Shown: positions 1-8,377 of the stretch, piece by piece
Position numbering within the stretch: position 1 is the stretch's first letter
Layout of the letters: each line of letters begins with the position of its first letter
Virus record (IMG/VR): IMGVR_UViG_3300049847_000331
Coordinates: 1 to 43,818 of that record
Length of the DNA stretch: 43,818 nucleotides
DNA from: a virus
Strand: one strand, 5' to 3'
The notes under the pieces: model-generated
Database searches by the model: none
Told to the model about the DNA's origin: nothing
What the model saw: the letters and a program-made list of their open reading frames with translations, nothing else
Made by a program: the position numbers and the translations under genes

Positions 1-52
1 CAATAAACTAAATCAATAAACTAAATCAATAAACTAAATCAATAAACTAAAT
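1..52. repeat. Four tandem 13-bp repeats in the terminase leader
   Basis: The window begins with four exact copies of CAATAAACTAAAT (1-13, 14-26, 27-39, 40-52), ending two bases before the small terminase start codon. They contain no G and therefore no Shine-Dalgarno sequence. Similar short tandem repeats lie in front of several other genes here, so this belongs to a genome-wide pattern. The number of copies may vary between isolates; that is inference. Confidence 0.9.
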
Positions 53-54
53 TT

Positions 55-588
55 ATGAGAGACGAAGCACTCCAATTACTTTCTCAAAATTATTCTCCTG
101 CCCAAGTTGCGTCCAAATTAGGCGTAACCGAATCTTATATTTCGCAATTTATGGCAGAAACAGAATTTGCGAGTAAAGTTGCACAAGCCAAACTACAGAC
201 TCTACAATCTTACACTAATAGAGACCAAGCTTACGACGAAATAGAAGACCTATTGCTGGCTAAATTAAGAAAATCCATAACTACAGTATACAAACACCAT
301 GACATATTAAAAGCCCTATACATGGTAAATAAAGCTGAACGGCGAGGTGCGTCTTCACATGAAATTGTCAAAGCATTTAATACGGACAGTGCTGCGGTGG
401 TTGCCTTGGATCTTCCGGCAATAGTAAAAACTAAATATAAAGTTAATTCTAATAACGAAGTAATTGAAGTAGAATCTCGCCCTCTAATTACTGCCGACTC
501 CCGAGTAGTATTGACAGAACAGCTAAATAAATCGCTACAAAAACCGCGCACACAAATTCCTAACCCCAAATTGGAGGTAGACTTATAA
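55..588 (+). CDS. terS: Terminase small subunit
   Basis: This 177-residue protein has an N-terminal helix-turn-helix (about residues 5-40, with SPAQVASKLGVTESYISQF as the recognition region), followed by a mainly helical body and a polar tail. In tailed phages a protein of this size and layout directly before the large terminase recognises the packaging site and hands DNA to the motor. Identification rests on the HTH and on gene order; small terminases diverge strongly. The start follows a repeat leader with no visible ribosome binding site. The stop overlaps the next start (TAATG), so the two are probably translationally coupled. Confidence 0.8.
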   Translation: MRDEALQLLSQNYSPAQVASKLGVTESYISQFMAETEFASKVAQAKLQTLQSYTNRDQAYDEIEDLLLAKLRKSITTVYKHHDILKALYMVNKAERRGASSHEIVKAFNTDSAAVVALDLPAIVKTKYKVNSNNEVIEVESRPLITADSRVVLTEQLNKSLQKPRTQIPNPKLEVDL

Positions 589-770
589 TGACTCCACTAC
601 TCAATCCAATATTAGTTCCAAAAACTCCAACATCTTTGCGTGTATCCTTAGCTAAAGTATCCTTAAGCCTACTAACTAGAGTCGAGCAAATGAATAAAAA
701 TAAAGAAGGACAGTCCCTTCTTTTGAATTTATACGCTCCTAATAGTAAAAATGACAACCACATTCAATAA
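588..770 (+). CDS. Small hypothetical protein between terminase genes
   Basis: This 60-residue protein is not recognised. Its ATG overlaps the stop of the small terminase (TAATG) and has a strong GGAGG ribosome binding site at 573-577. Its 3' end overlaps the first 20 bases of the large terminase in another frame. It is rich in Leu, Ser and Lys and has no clear motif. Translation through it may help ribosomes reach the large terminase, whose own start lacks a good binding site. The binding site makes it credible as a gene despite its size; its function is unknown. Confidence 0.6.
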   Translation: MTPLLNPILVPKTPTSLRVSLAKVSLSLLTRVEQMNKNKEGQSLLLNLYAPNSKNDNHIQ

Positions 771-2223
771 AGAAGAAATAATACAGCTTTGTAAGCAGGA
801 TATAAATTTCTTCGCTGCTTTATGTCTTGGAGATATCTACAAAGCTGAGTTTCCAGACGAGTACAAACTAGTATTTGAACTTATTTCTTCTTGTGGAGAA
901 AATGTGGCCCGAGAAGATTTTAAATTTGACATTGGATTTCCACGGGGGCATGCAAAAACTACTTTCATGAAAGTATTATTGGCCTGGCTTCTACTATTTA
1001 CCCATCGCAAATATGCTTTGGTTGCTTGTTCTAACCAAGGAAAAGCAAATTCTTTTATTTCTGATGTAATTAGAATGTTTGAGGCTCCCAATGTAGCAGC
1101 AGTTTTTGGTAGATGGAATGTAGACTGTGAAAAAGATACATTGGATTTAAAAATATTTAAATTTCATAGAAAGATAATGGTACTTCATGCTGTTGGAGCG
1201 GGTGGAGATCCACGAGGCTATAACGTAGCATCTTCCCGTCCAGATATTCAAATATGTGATGACTTACAATCTAGGGATAATGCAAAATCTGAAGTAGAAT
1301 CTCCAGCATTAATGGAATGGTATGCCTCTACTTATATGCTAACTAAATCCCCCGATGGAATGCTGCATGTTTATATTGGAAACATGTATCCGTATGAAGG
1401 ATGTATTCTTGCTAAGTTAAAAACTAACCCGGATTATATTTCTTTTATTGTTGGCGCTATTTTGGCAGATGGACATGCTCTCTGGGAAGAGGTATATTCT
1501 AAAACTAGAATATTGGCTGATTTACAATCTGCAATTAATTTGGGAGAAACAGAAACCTTTTTTTCTGAATTAATGAATGATTCCAATTCCGTAGCTTCTC
1601 TAGGATTTGACTATTCTAAACTACGTAAGTGGGACAAAGATGACTCAATGATGGCAGATTCGGGATTTATTGTAGTTGACCCTTCTGGTTTTGGAAAGAA
1701 CTCAGACAATACGGCGATTGGGGCATTTCTAGTATATGACGAGATTCCTCATTTTAGAAAATGTATTGCCACTATACTCGATCCCAAGCAAATGATATTA
1801 AAAGCAGTAGAGCTGGCAATAGAATTTAATATTTCTACCGTATTTATTGAAGGAGTTGCATACCAAAAAACCGCCTCCTTTTGGTTTAATAAGATTATCC
1901 AAGACGAACACATAGACGGAGTAAGAGCACTTCCAGTTCAACCAAGACCAGGCTCTAAAAATGTTAGAATATCCGATTCTCTCAGAGCACTACAAAATAA
2001 TAAAATAATTTTACATCCAGATGTTATTTCTTATGTGCTCTCAGAAATTAAATCTTTCGATCCAACAAAATCTAATAATCGTGATGACGTTCTAGACTTA
2101 TTAGATTACAGCATGGAAATTCCAGTGAAGTTTCCATATGACATTAATTTAATTCTATTGGACTGGTCAAATAATCCAGTAACAACAGTCCAAAAAGCAG
2201 ATTGGGAACTAGCCCCAGTTTAA
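751..2223 (+). CDS. terL: Terminase large subunit (packaging ATPase/nuclease)
   Basis: This 490-residue motor protein drives DNA into the prohead and cuts the concatemer. The N-terminal ATPase has a Walker A variant GFPRGHAKTT (residues 62-71) and a Walker B IQICDD (166-171). The C-terminal RNase H-like nuclease shows VVDPSGFGKNSDNTAI with Asp310, then FIEG with Glu367, and a late Asp pair in RDDVLDLLDY (about 445-453). The order and length are normal for terminase large subunits. It overlaps the end of the small 60-residue gene and has only a weak ribosome binding site, so coupling is likely. Confidence 0.95.
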   Translation: MTTTFNKEEIIQLCKQDINFFAALCLGDIYKAEFPDEYKLVFELISSCGENVAREDFKFDIGFPRGHAKTTFMKVLLAWLLLFTHRKYALVACSNQGKANSFISDVIRMFEAPNVAAVFGRWNVDCEKDTLDLKIFKFHRKIMVLHAVGAGGDPRGYNVASSRPDIQICDDLQSRDNAKSEVESPALMEWYASTYMLTKSPDGMLHVYIGNMYPYEGCILAKLKTNPDYISFIVGAILADGHALWEEVYSKTRILADLQSAINLGETETFFSELMNDSNSVASLGFDYSKLRKWDKDDSMMADSGFIVVDPSGFGKNSDNTAIGAFLVYDEIPHFRKCIATILDPKQMILKAVELAIEFNISTVFIEGVAYQKTASFWFNKIIQDEHIDGVRALPVQPRPGSKNVRISDSLRALQNNKIILHPDVISYVLSEIKSFDPTKSNNRDDVLDLLDYSMEIPVKFPYDINLILLDWSNNPVTTVQKADWELAPV

Positions 2224-2260
2224 TTCCAATTTAATTCGTGTACCCTGTATTTTCAATTAA

Positions 2261-2284
2261 CCTATTTATTAACCTATTTATTAA
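2261..2284. repeat. Two tandem 12-bp repeats in the portal leader
   Basis: CCTATTTATTAA occurs twice in tandem (2261-2272 and 2273-2284), eight bases before the portal start codon. It lies in the 69-bp gap after the large terminase. No terminator or sigma-70 promoter is evident in this gap. Confidence 0.8.
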
Positions 2285-2292
2285 GATCAATA

Positions 2293-4224
2293 ATGGCCAC
2301 CACAAATACTCCTCCCACTCTTACTGGGTCTGTAGATATAACTACATCTATGTCTCAAGAATCTCTTGATTCAATTGGTAAGTATGTAAAAAATATAACT
2401 ACTCAATCTTCCTTTCTTTCTTCTCATAGAGCTAGACTAGAAAATGTAGATAGATTAATTGTTCGGTCTATAAATCCATTTCACCGGGATGCATGTAAAG
2501 ATGGAAAGAAAGATTCCTCTATTACTAAAGATGGAAAGGAAATTCCAGATGAAGAAAATGTATCTATTCCTGTAATTGCACCTCAGTTAACTACCTTAAC
2601 TTCTGAATTGGCAAAGATATTCCTTGCAGAAGATCCTCCATTGCAAATGGTGACAGTTCCAGGACTAGATGAAATATCCAACAAATATAATTTGTTGTAT
2701 TCTAAATATGCTAGAGAATTCCAGTGGCGCCGAAATCTATTATTATGTTTCCAGGATGCAGCACGATACAATATCTGTGCCGCAGAAGTAGGTTGGATTT
2801 CAAAGAAAGGAAGACGCGCCTCTGGAGAAGTAGATACAAAAACAGGATTTGCCAAAGGAGTTGACGTTATCTCTGCAGGAGAACAAATAAAACATCTCGA
2901 TATGTACAATACATTTTGGGATACTAGTGTAATTCCAGCAGAAGTACAATCCAGTGGTGCATATATTGGATACATAAAAACCTATACTTCCATTAATTTG
3001 GCCAAGTTCCTATCTGAAGAAAGTATAATTTTAACTACTGAACAGACTAAAGATATATTTAAACGAGCTGGCGAAATATCTACAACTTCCAATGTCCTAC
3101 GGCATTATACTCCTGCAATAAATGGAATTTCAAATCTATCAAATATTACAAACTATGATTCCCTATTTGATGGAACAGACAAAGTAATTAAGACTTCTAC
3201 TACCCAGCACGAAGTGATTACTATTTACATTCGAGTGCTCCCAATAGACTTTGATATAGTAGATGGGCTGGATTCTATAGTTCCTCAAATATATAAAGTT
3301 CTGTTAGTAAATAACGCTCATGTTGTCAAAGTAGAACAACAAACAAACCTGCATGATTCTTTTCCAATTATTTTGGGCCAACTGCGAGAAGACTCACTGG
3401 GCTTAAATGCCCTTACTTTTGCAGAAGAAATGGAGCCAATACAGAATACAGCAACTAAATTATACCAAGCTGATTTGGCTTCTTCTCGTCGTTTAATTGC
3501 AGATCGACTAGTATATAATCCAAATAAAGTACACCAAGCAGACATTGAATCTACTTCGCCAGTATCCAGAATTAAAACAAAAAATCATACTGGGTCTATA
3601 AATGATGTAATTCAACAATTGCCGTATTCCGACCCAACTCTTGGTGCTAGAATATCACAGGCAAATCAATTGTTGCCATTAGCCGGTCAAATAACTGGGG
3701 CTAACCAAGCAATGAATGGCCAATTTGTGAAAGGAAATAAAACTACAGCAGAATATCAGAATGTCGTTGGTAATGCAGTGTCCAAGATTCAATTGAATGC
3801 AATTTTCTTAGATGATCAATTCTTTTCTCCTTTGCGAAAAATTCTAGTTTCGGATACGCTCCAGTATCAATCTAATATTACAATATATGATAGACATTCT
3901 GGCCAGCAAGTAGCAATTGACCCTGTAGAATTGAGAAATAATGAATTAGAATTTGATATTGCAGCTGGGCTACTTCCTGCTGACCAGTTATTGTCTACTG
4001 AATTCTTCCAAGTTCTATTGCAATCTGTTGCTTCTAATCCTCAACTATCTCTTGAGTTTAAAACAATGGAAGCTATTTGCTATATGGCGTCTCTTAAAGG
4101 AGTTCGATACTTTAAACGATTCCTGAAAACAGATCAAGAGAAACAAGCAGAACAACAACAACGCATGCAGGAACAGCAAGCAATGCTAAAAGCACAAAAA
4201 CAAGCACAGCAGCCACAGCAATAA
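2293..4224 (+). CDS. Portal protein (head-tail connector)
   Basis: This 643-residue protein follows the terminase and precedes the scaffold and capsid, the usual place of the portal, the dodecameric ring at the packaging vertex. The length fits podovirus portals. The region ITGANQAMNGQFVKGNKTTA (about residues 470-490) and the following helical segment fit the portal clip and stem. The C-terminus is a Gln-rich helix that probably extends into a barrel or lies inside the head. I assign the role from position, length and composition; there is no single diagnostic motif. The leader carries a duplicated 12-bp repeat and lacks a clear ribosome binding site. Confidence 0.85.
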   Translation: MATTNTPPTLTGSVDITTSMSQESLDSIGKYVKNITTQSSFLSSHRARLENVDRLIVRSINPFHRDACKDGKKDSSITKDGKEIPDEENVSIPVIAPQLTTLTSELAKIFLAEDPPLQMVTVPGLDEISNKYNLLYSKYAREFQWRRNLLLCFQDAARYNICAAEVGWISKKGRRASGEVDTKTGFAKGVDVISAGEQIKHLDMYNTFWDTSVIPAEVQSSGAYIGYIKTYTSINLAKFLSEESIILTTEQTKDIFKRAGEISTTSNVLRHYTPAINGISNLSNITNYDSLFDGTDKVIKTSTTQHEVITIYIRVLPIDFDIVDGLDSIVPQIYKVLLVNNAHVVKVEQQTNLHDSFPIILGQLREDSLGLNALTFAEEMEPIQNTATKLYQADLASSRRLIADRLVYNPNKVHQADIESTSPVSRIKTKNHTGSINDVIQQLPYSDPTLGARISQANQLLPLAGQITGANQAMNGQFVKGNKTTAEYQNVVGNAVSKIQLNAIFLDDQFFSPLRKILVSDTLQYQSNITIYDRHSGQQVAIDPVELRNNELEFDIAAGLLPADQLLSTEFFQVLLQSVASNPQLSLEFKTMEAICYMASLKGVRYFKRFLKTDQEKQAEQQQRMQEQQAMLKAQKQAQQPQQ

Positions 4225-4230
4225 ATAATA

Positions 4231-4279
4231 GCAATAATTAATAATAAGGAATAACAGCAATTATTAATAATAAGGAATA
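4231..4279. repeat. Duplicated 23-bp leader with two ribosome binding sites
   Basis: Two 23-bp copies (4231-4253 and 4257-4279) differ at one base. Each ends in AATAATAAGGAATA, so the ribosome binding site AAGGA is present twice. Only the second copy is suitably placed, about 11 bases before the GTG at 4288. This looks like a recent tandem duplication of a translation leader. Confidence 0.85.
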
Positions 4280-4287
4280 TTATCATT

Positions 4288-4494
4288 GTGAAAATTTCAT
4301 TGGATTTTGAACTTACATGCGTAGAAGATGGGCCAGAGATGACCCATATCACTCATGGTATAGTTAAGAAGTTAATAGCAGATTCTATCTTGCGTCAATT
4401 AGATTCTATTTCTATAGAAGACAAACTAAAAGAGCAAGGGTATCGTTCTGCATTAATAGAATTACTTGAATTGCATAAGCAAGTAATTTTGTAA
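4288..4494 (+). CDS. Hypothetical protein between portal and scaffold
   Basis: This 68-residue protein is not recognised. It starts with GTG behind AAGGA. It is acidic at the N-terminus and has two predicted helices (about 25-66), with no Cys pair, membrane segment or known motif except a single Cys at residue 11. Its place between portal and scaffold suggests a role in head assembly, but this is inference from position only. Confidence 0.65.
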   Translation: MKISLDFELTCVEDGPEMTHITHGIVKKLIADSILRQLDSISIEDKLKEQGYRSALIELLELHKQVIL

Positions 4495-4546
4495 CCCAAG
4501 CGCTTATGCTTATTTATGTATTTATTAATTTATATTTGGAGAATTT

Positions 4547-5293
4547 ATGTCAGTTTTTGACTCTTTATTGAAATCGTTTACGTCCCCTCCTGCATCAACA
4601 ACCGCGTCTCCCGGCTCGAATTCGGAAGATAGTTTGGATCAACCTAATTCGGGTGCAGGAGGGGGCACCAATATTCCTAATTCAGGAAAAGCAGCTGCAC
4701 CAGTTCCTCCACCAAAATCTCCTACAGATTTATTGGATGATATTTTTAAACCAGATGAACCAAAAATGGGAGCAGATGGAAAACCGGAAACTCCAGCAGC
4801 ACCCAAACCATTGATTGATTTGGATAATAAAACCATTTTTGAGAATGCATCAAAGATTGATTTTTCTGCTGCAATAACTGATGATGAAGTTACTGCGGCT
4901 CAAAGTGACCCTAAACTATTTAGAGCTATGCTAAATAAAGTTGGTGCAATGGGTTCTGCTGTTTCTCTAAGACAAAGTGCATCAATGATTGAAGATGCAG
5001 TTAATCGGAGACTTGAAGGTTATAAAACCGAAGTGCAATCTACAATTAAAGATTCTAACGTAGAGTCTGTTATTTTCTCTGATTCTAGGTTTAATTCTCC
5101 TGCAATAAAACCAATGGTATCTTCTATTGTGAAGCGCATTATGGAAAAAGATCCAACTGCAACTCCACAAAAAATTAAAGATGCATTGCCTCAATTAATG
5201 GCTGCACTAGCAAATAAAATGCAACCAACAGACACAAAAAGTAAAAAAGAAACTGGCCCCGTTAATTTTGATGCTCTGTGGGATGACGCATAA
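4547..5293 (+). CDS. Scaffolding protein
   Basis: This 248-residue protein lies directly before the major capsid gene. Residues 1-85 are disordered and rich in Pro, Gly, Ser and Asn. Residues 95-230 are charged and mostly helical, and the C-terminus is polar with Lys and Asp. Low-complexity N-terminus, helical body and charged tail are typical of scaffolds that template the prohead and then leave. There is no protease motif. The start has a good GGAG site. Identification is from position and composition, since scaffolds share little sequence. Confidence 0.75.
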   Translation: MSVFDSLLKSFTSPPASTTASPGSNSEDSLDQPNSGAGGGTNIPNSGKAAAPVPPPKSPTDLLDDIFKPDEPKMGADGKPETPAAPKPLIDLDNKTIFENASKIDFSAAITDDEVTAAQSDPKLFRAMLNKVGAMGSAVSLRQSASMIEDAVNRRLEGYKTEVQSTIKDSNVESVIFSDSRFNSPAIKPMVSSIVKRIMEKDPTATPQKIKDALPQLMAALANKMQPTDTKSKKETGPVNFDALWDDA

Positions 5294-5344
5294 AATAGTA
5301 TAAAATTTATTTCTGTTCCATCTATTTATTTATATTTGGGTGGA

Positions 5345-5377
5345 ATGGAAATCAATTTAGTTCTAATTGATTTCCAT
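5345..5377 (+). other. Perfect 13-bp hairpin between scaffold and capsid genes
   Basis: ATGGAAATCAATT (5345-5357) and its exact reverse complement (5365-5377) flank a 7-base loop in the 125-bp gap between scaffold and capsid. There is no run of T after it, so it is not a standard terminator. It could be an RNA processing site or a stabilising 5' structure for the capsid message. An upstream TTCCAT (within 5310-5340) could compete for the left arm. Confidence 0.7.
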
Positions 5378-5418
5378 GTTTGGGTTTATTTTATTTAATT
5401 TATTTTTAAGGAATTATC

Positions 5419-7023
5419 ATGTCTACTGTAGGTATTTTTAATACTTCTAACTTTGCGAAGCGAGAAGTTAAACCTTCTTTCTTCTCCACCATACATAAAA
5501 AGATGCCACGGGGCTCTGCTCCGCTAACTGCAATCATGTCTCAAGTTAAATCTGAAAATATTTCTAATACAGAAATTACTTGGTTTTCTGAGCGTCCCGT
5601 GTTTCCAATGTTGGCTTTGGCTGTTAACCTCCCTGCGGCTGCTCCCAATTCCATTACTCAAATTGAAATAGTGAGTTCTGAAAATATCATAGAGAAAATG
5701 GTATTTGAAATTGAAGGTACATTTGAGCAAATTCTAGTTACTGCTGTAATGGGCAATGTAGTTGCAATTAAGCGTGGAGTTGGAACTGTTCCTCCTTCTG
5801 CTGTTCCAGCTGGAACTCGTGCAATGCAAATTGGAACTGCATTTGAAGAATCTAGTATTTGTCCTTTGCCAATGTCTCGCTCTTTTGAAAGTGCGCGAAA
5901 CGTAACTCAAATTTTCCGCAATAGTTGGGGTATTTCTGGTACTGCTACTGCCGTTGCTACACAAGTTGGCGGAGATCGCAGCGCAAAGAACAAAAAAGAT
6001 ATGATGGAATACCACGCTATTGATATGGAAAAATCAATGTTGTTCGGTCAAAAAACTGAAACCGTGCTAAATGGTCAACCATTCCGTAAAATGGATGGAA
6101 TTATTAGTATGATTCGACAGTACGCCCCACAGAATATTAAATTCGCCGGGGATACTGTAACCTATGATCAGTTTGACGAAATGACTGATTCGTTGTTTGA
6201 TGTGATCACTGATAACTCCGAAGCCAATGACCGTGTTATCTTCACGGACAAAACCGGAATGAAAGTAGTTAATGACCTAGGTCGTAATTTTGGCGTACTC
6301 CAGACCACTATGGGAGAAACTAAATTTGGTATGCAATTCCGCGAGTTTAGTACCACTCGTGGCAATTTTAAAATGGTAGAGCATCCACTATTTAACGTAT
6401 ATCCTTCCCTTGTAGGTATGATGCTAGTTCTGGATTTGTCTCCGTTGATTCGTCATCCTCTGAATGGACGAGATTCTGTATATAAAGATATATATGTGGA
6501 CGATTGCCAAGATTCAAAAGGTGGAACAATCTTGACTGAAATGACTATTTCTAATTCTAACTTGGAATCTAGTGGAGTTATTTACGGAATGAAAAATGCA
6601 GCCTGCGCTCCTTGCCGTGTTCCAGTTTCTACTCATATGGCTTACTTGTCATGTGATAAACCTTGCGGTTCTGGTGAAGTTGCTCCTGGTTCTACGATAA
6701 CTTTGTCTATTAATAGTGCAAAACCATCGCAGAACGTAATCGTTAAATGGGCAGGTGCAAATATTACCGTAACTATTGACGCTGCTGGTAATGGAACTGC
6801 AACTGCAGTAGTTGGAACTTTGCCAGTATACACTTTTAGTGTAGTTCCAAATACTGACGGTCAAACTATTTGGGCTGCCGGTGTAACTAGTGTATGCGTT
6901 ACCCAGCCTTGCGATAATGGTGATGCTGTAAATGATTCTCATGGTGTGGATTTGGTAGTTACTCAGGCTCCTCCATTTGTTGGTTCTAACCCTGATGCAA
7001 ATCAAGGAAACGTACCACAATGA
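5419..7023 (+). CDS. Major capsid protein, SU10/DUF5309 type, with C-terminal Ig-like domain
   Basis: This 534-residue protein forms the icosahedral shell. The first 390 residues or so resemble the SU10/DUF5309 HK97-fold capsid family: a conserved N-terminal arm region, the ARNVTQIFRNSWGISGTA segment (about 158-175), and a helix near 200 with HAIDMEKSMLFGQ. From about residue 408 to 505 a further beta-rich segment with four Cys (YLSCDKPCGSG and VCVTQPCDNG at its ends) looks like an immunoglobulin-like domain. The C-terminus is Gly/Asn/Pro-rich. Such domains usually project from the capsid surface. AAGGA precedes the start. The stop overlaps the next start (ATGA). Confidence 0.9.
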   Translation: MSTVGIFNTSNFAKREVKPSFFSTIHKKMPRGSAPLTAIMSQVKSENISNTEITWFSERPVFPMLALAVNLPAAAPNSITQIEIVSSENIIEKMVFEIEGTFEQILVTAVMGNVVAIKRGVGTVPPSAVPAGTRAMQIGTAFEESSICPLPMSRSFESARNVTQIFRNSWGISGTATAVATQVGGDRSAKNKKDMMEYHAIDMEKSMLFGQKTETVLNGQPFRKMDGIISMIRQYAPQNIKFAGDTVTYDQFDEMTDSLFDVITDNSEANDRVIFTDKTGMKVVNDLGRNFGVLQTTMGETKFGMQFREFSTTRGNFKMVEHPLFNVYPSLVGMMLVLDLSPLIRHPLNGRDSVYKDIYVDDCQDSKGGTILTEMTISNSNLESSGVIYGMKNAACAPCRVPVSTHMAYLSCDKPCGSGEVAPGSTITLSINSAKPSQNVIVKWAGANITVTIDAAGNGTATAVVGTLPVYTFSVVPNTDGQTIWAAGVTSVCVTQPCDNGDAVNDSHGVDLVVTQAPPFVGSNPDANQGNVPQ

Positions 7024-7268
7024 TAAGGTCAACTTCCCCAAATAAACGATTTGACGATATAATAAATCATAAAATTGCTAATGGGGAGTTGGTGGCTCAC
7101 AATCTAATTGGTATAAAATTAATGAGTCCACGAATATGGAATGATATGTATAAAGGTAGAATGTATCATTCTTTAGGTGGATTCATTAATGGAAAATTCT
7201 ATTCTTGGCCTATGTGTGGATGTGGAGCCAAGTTAGAATTGGTAGTAACCGAGCCAAAAACTAAATAG
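7020..7268 (+). CDS. Hypothetical protein after the capsid gene
   Basis: This 82-residue protein is not recognised. Its ATG overlaps the capsid stop (ATGA), so it is probably translated by re-initiation, with AGGAA nearby. It is basic near its N-terminus and has CGCGAKLELV at 67-76, a Cys pair that by itself is too little for a zinc site. A terminator follows at once, so it closes the capsid transcript. It could be a minor head protein. Confidence 0.7.
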   Translation: MIRSTSPNKRFDDIINHKIANGELVAHNLIGIKLMSPRIWNDMYKGRMYHSLGGFINGKFYSWPMCGCGAKLELVVTEPKTK

Positions 7269-7271
7269 CGA

Positions 7272-7303
7272 AAGCCCCAATATTAATTTATTGGGGCTTT
7301 TTT
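7272..7303 (+). terminator. Rho-independent terminator after the capsid module
   Basis: AAGCCCCAATA (7272-7282) pairs perfectly with TATTGGGGCTT (7289-7299) around a 6-base loop, followed by a T run to 7303. It ends the packaging/capsid transcript and would allow capsid messages to exceed downstream tail messages. Its ATTGGGGC-T-run arm resembles the other two terminators in this window. Confidence 0.93.
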
Positions 7304-7349
7304 GTGAGACCAACCCTCATTATTTGTTATTCATGTTACGGAGAATTTA

Positions 7350-7763
7350 ATGGCCCAATCCACCCTAAGTCGTAGAGAAGAAATACTAGCCCAACTTAAA
7401 GCTAAAAATGCTTCTATTCCAGAATCGACTACAGAGCAAAAATTACAGGTATCGGCTCCAATTCCATTCGATAGAATAGCTGATATAGATAACCTACTTA
7501 ATTCCATAAATGGCTCTTCTGGAGACAATATTTCTGGCACTAAAAGTAGAAATCTATCTAGCCAGCCTGCTGCAGCAATGGAAGACATGACGGGCGCAGT
7601 TACTTTTTATACATCCTTTGGGGGTGGTTCTATTTATCCTCCTTCGGGGGGAGTAATTAAATTACCATATACAACTAAGGACGTGGCAATGATTGCTTTA
7701 ATAAAATCCACATACGCAATTGGTTCATTAACTTGCCCAATAAAAATGAAAGTTCTTGGCTAA
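7350..7763 (+). CDS. Hypothetical virion-module protein
   Basis: This 137-residue protein is not recognised. The N-terminal 30 residues are charged and helical (SRREEILAQLKAKNAS), the middle is Ser/Asn-rich, and the C-terminal 55 residues (about 83-137) are beta-rich with FYTSFGGGSIYPPSGG. It has a good GGAG site and lies just after the capsid terminator and before the adaptor. That place suits a head decoration or completion protein, but nothing in the sequence proves it. Confidence 0.7.
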   Translation: MAQSTLSRREEILAQLKAKNASIPESTTEQKLQVSAPIPFDRIADIDNLLNSINGSSGDNISGTKSRNLSSQPAAAMEDMTGAVTFYTSFGGGSIYPPSGGVIKLPYTTKDVAMIALIKSTYAIGSLTCPIKMKVLG

Positions 7764-7764
7764 T

Positions 7765-8376
7765 ATGAATACTGCATTATATGACTCAATCCGCACGGAT
7801 GTAATAGTTAATACTAACCGTCCCCACCAAATAGCGGAAACTGACAAGGCAATAAGAGATGCCACATTGGAACTACACTCAAAAGACTTTTTTGATTTAG
7901 ATGTAGAGACAGTAGTGCTTCGAGCCACTTCTCCTCCAGCAAATTCCCTAGAATTTACTACTCCAGCTGGAGTTCTAATTAGAAAAATTAAAGATATTAC
8001 TCCAATCCTTCCAAACGGACAATTGGGTGCCCCATTGCTAAATAAAGCTATTGGTTCTCGGTTTAATGATTTATCTGTTTTAGGATATGGAGGCTGGTAT
8101 TCTAATATAGGTAAAAAGTTAGTTATATCCGTTGCGTCTCCAACTAACGCATTCCAGCTATCGTATTACTCTATGCCTTCTGTTGCTTCAGAAGTATATA
8201 AATCTTGGATAGCACAGACATACCCGTACATGGTTACGGATTTAGCTACAGCAAAACTATTCCATCAGAATGGAATGGAAGCAGAAGCCCGTATGTATTT
8301 TGCACGAGTTGGAAGCCAGGAAATACGAGACTCTCATGTGCATATTTTAATTTCTGAACACTCGGACAGGAATTAA
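7765..8376 (+). CDS. Probable head-tail adaptor (tail tubular A-like)
   Basis: This protein has 203 residues from the ATG at 7765; an upstream TTG at 7756 is less likely. It has an N-terminal helix with KAIRDATLELHSKDFF, a beta-rich middle, and a C-terminal helical region (YPYMVTDLATAKLFHQNGMEAEARMYFAR). A helix, a sandwich and then long helices, in a gene between capsid and tail genes, match the layout of T7 gp11-like and P22 gp4-like adaptors that sit under the portal. This is inference from layout and position. The start lies one base after the previous stop. Confidence 0.6.
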   Translation: MNTALYDSIRTDVIVNTNRPHQIAETDKAIRDATLELHSKDFFDLDVETVVLRATSPPANSLEFTTPAGVLIRKIKDITPILPNGQLGAPLLNKAIGSRFNDLSVLGYGGWYSNIGKKLVISVASPTNAFQLSYYSMPSVASEVYKSWIAQTYPYMVTDLATAKLFHQNGMEAEARMYFARVGSQEIRDSHVHILISEHSDRN

Positions 8377-8377
8377 T

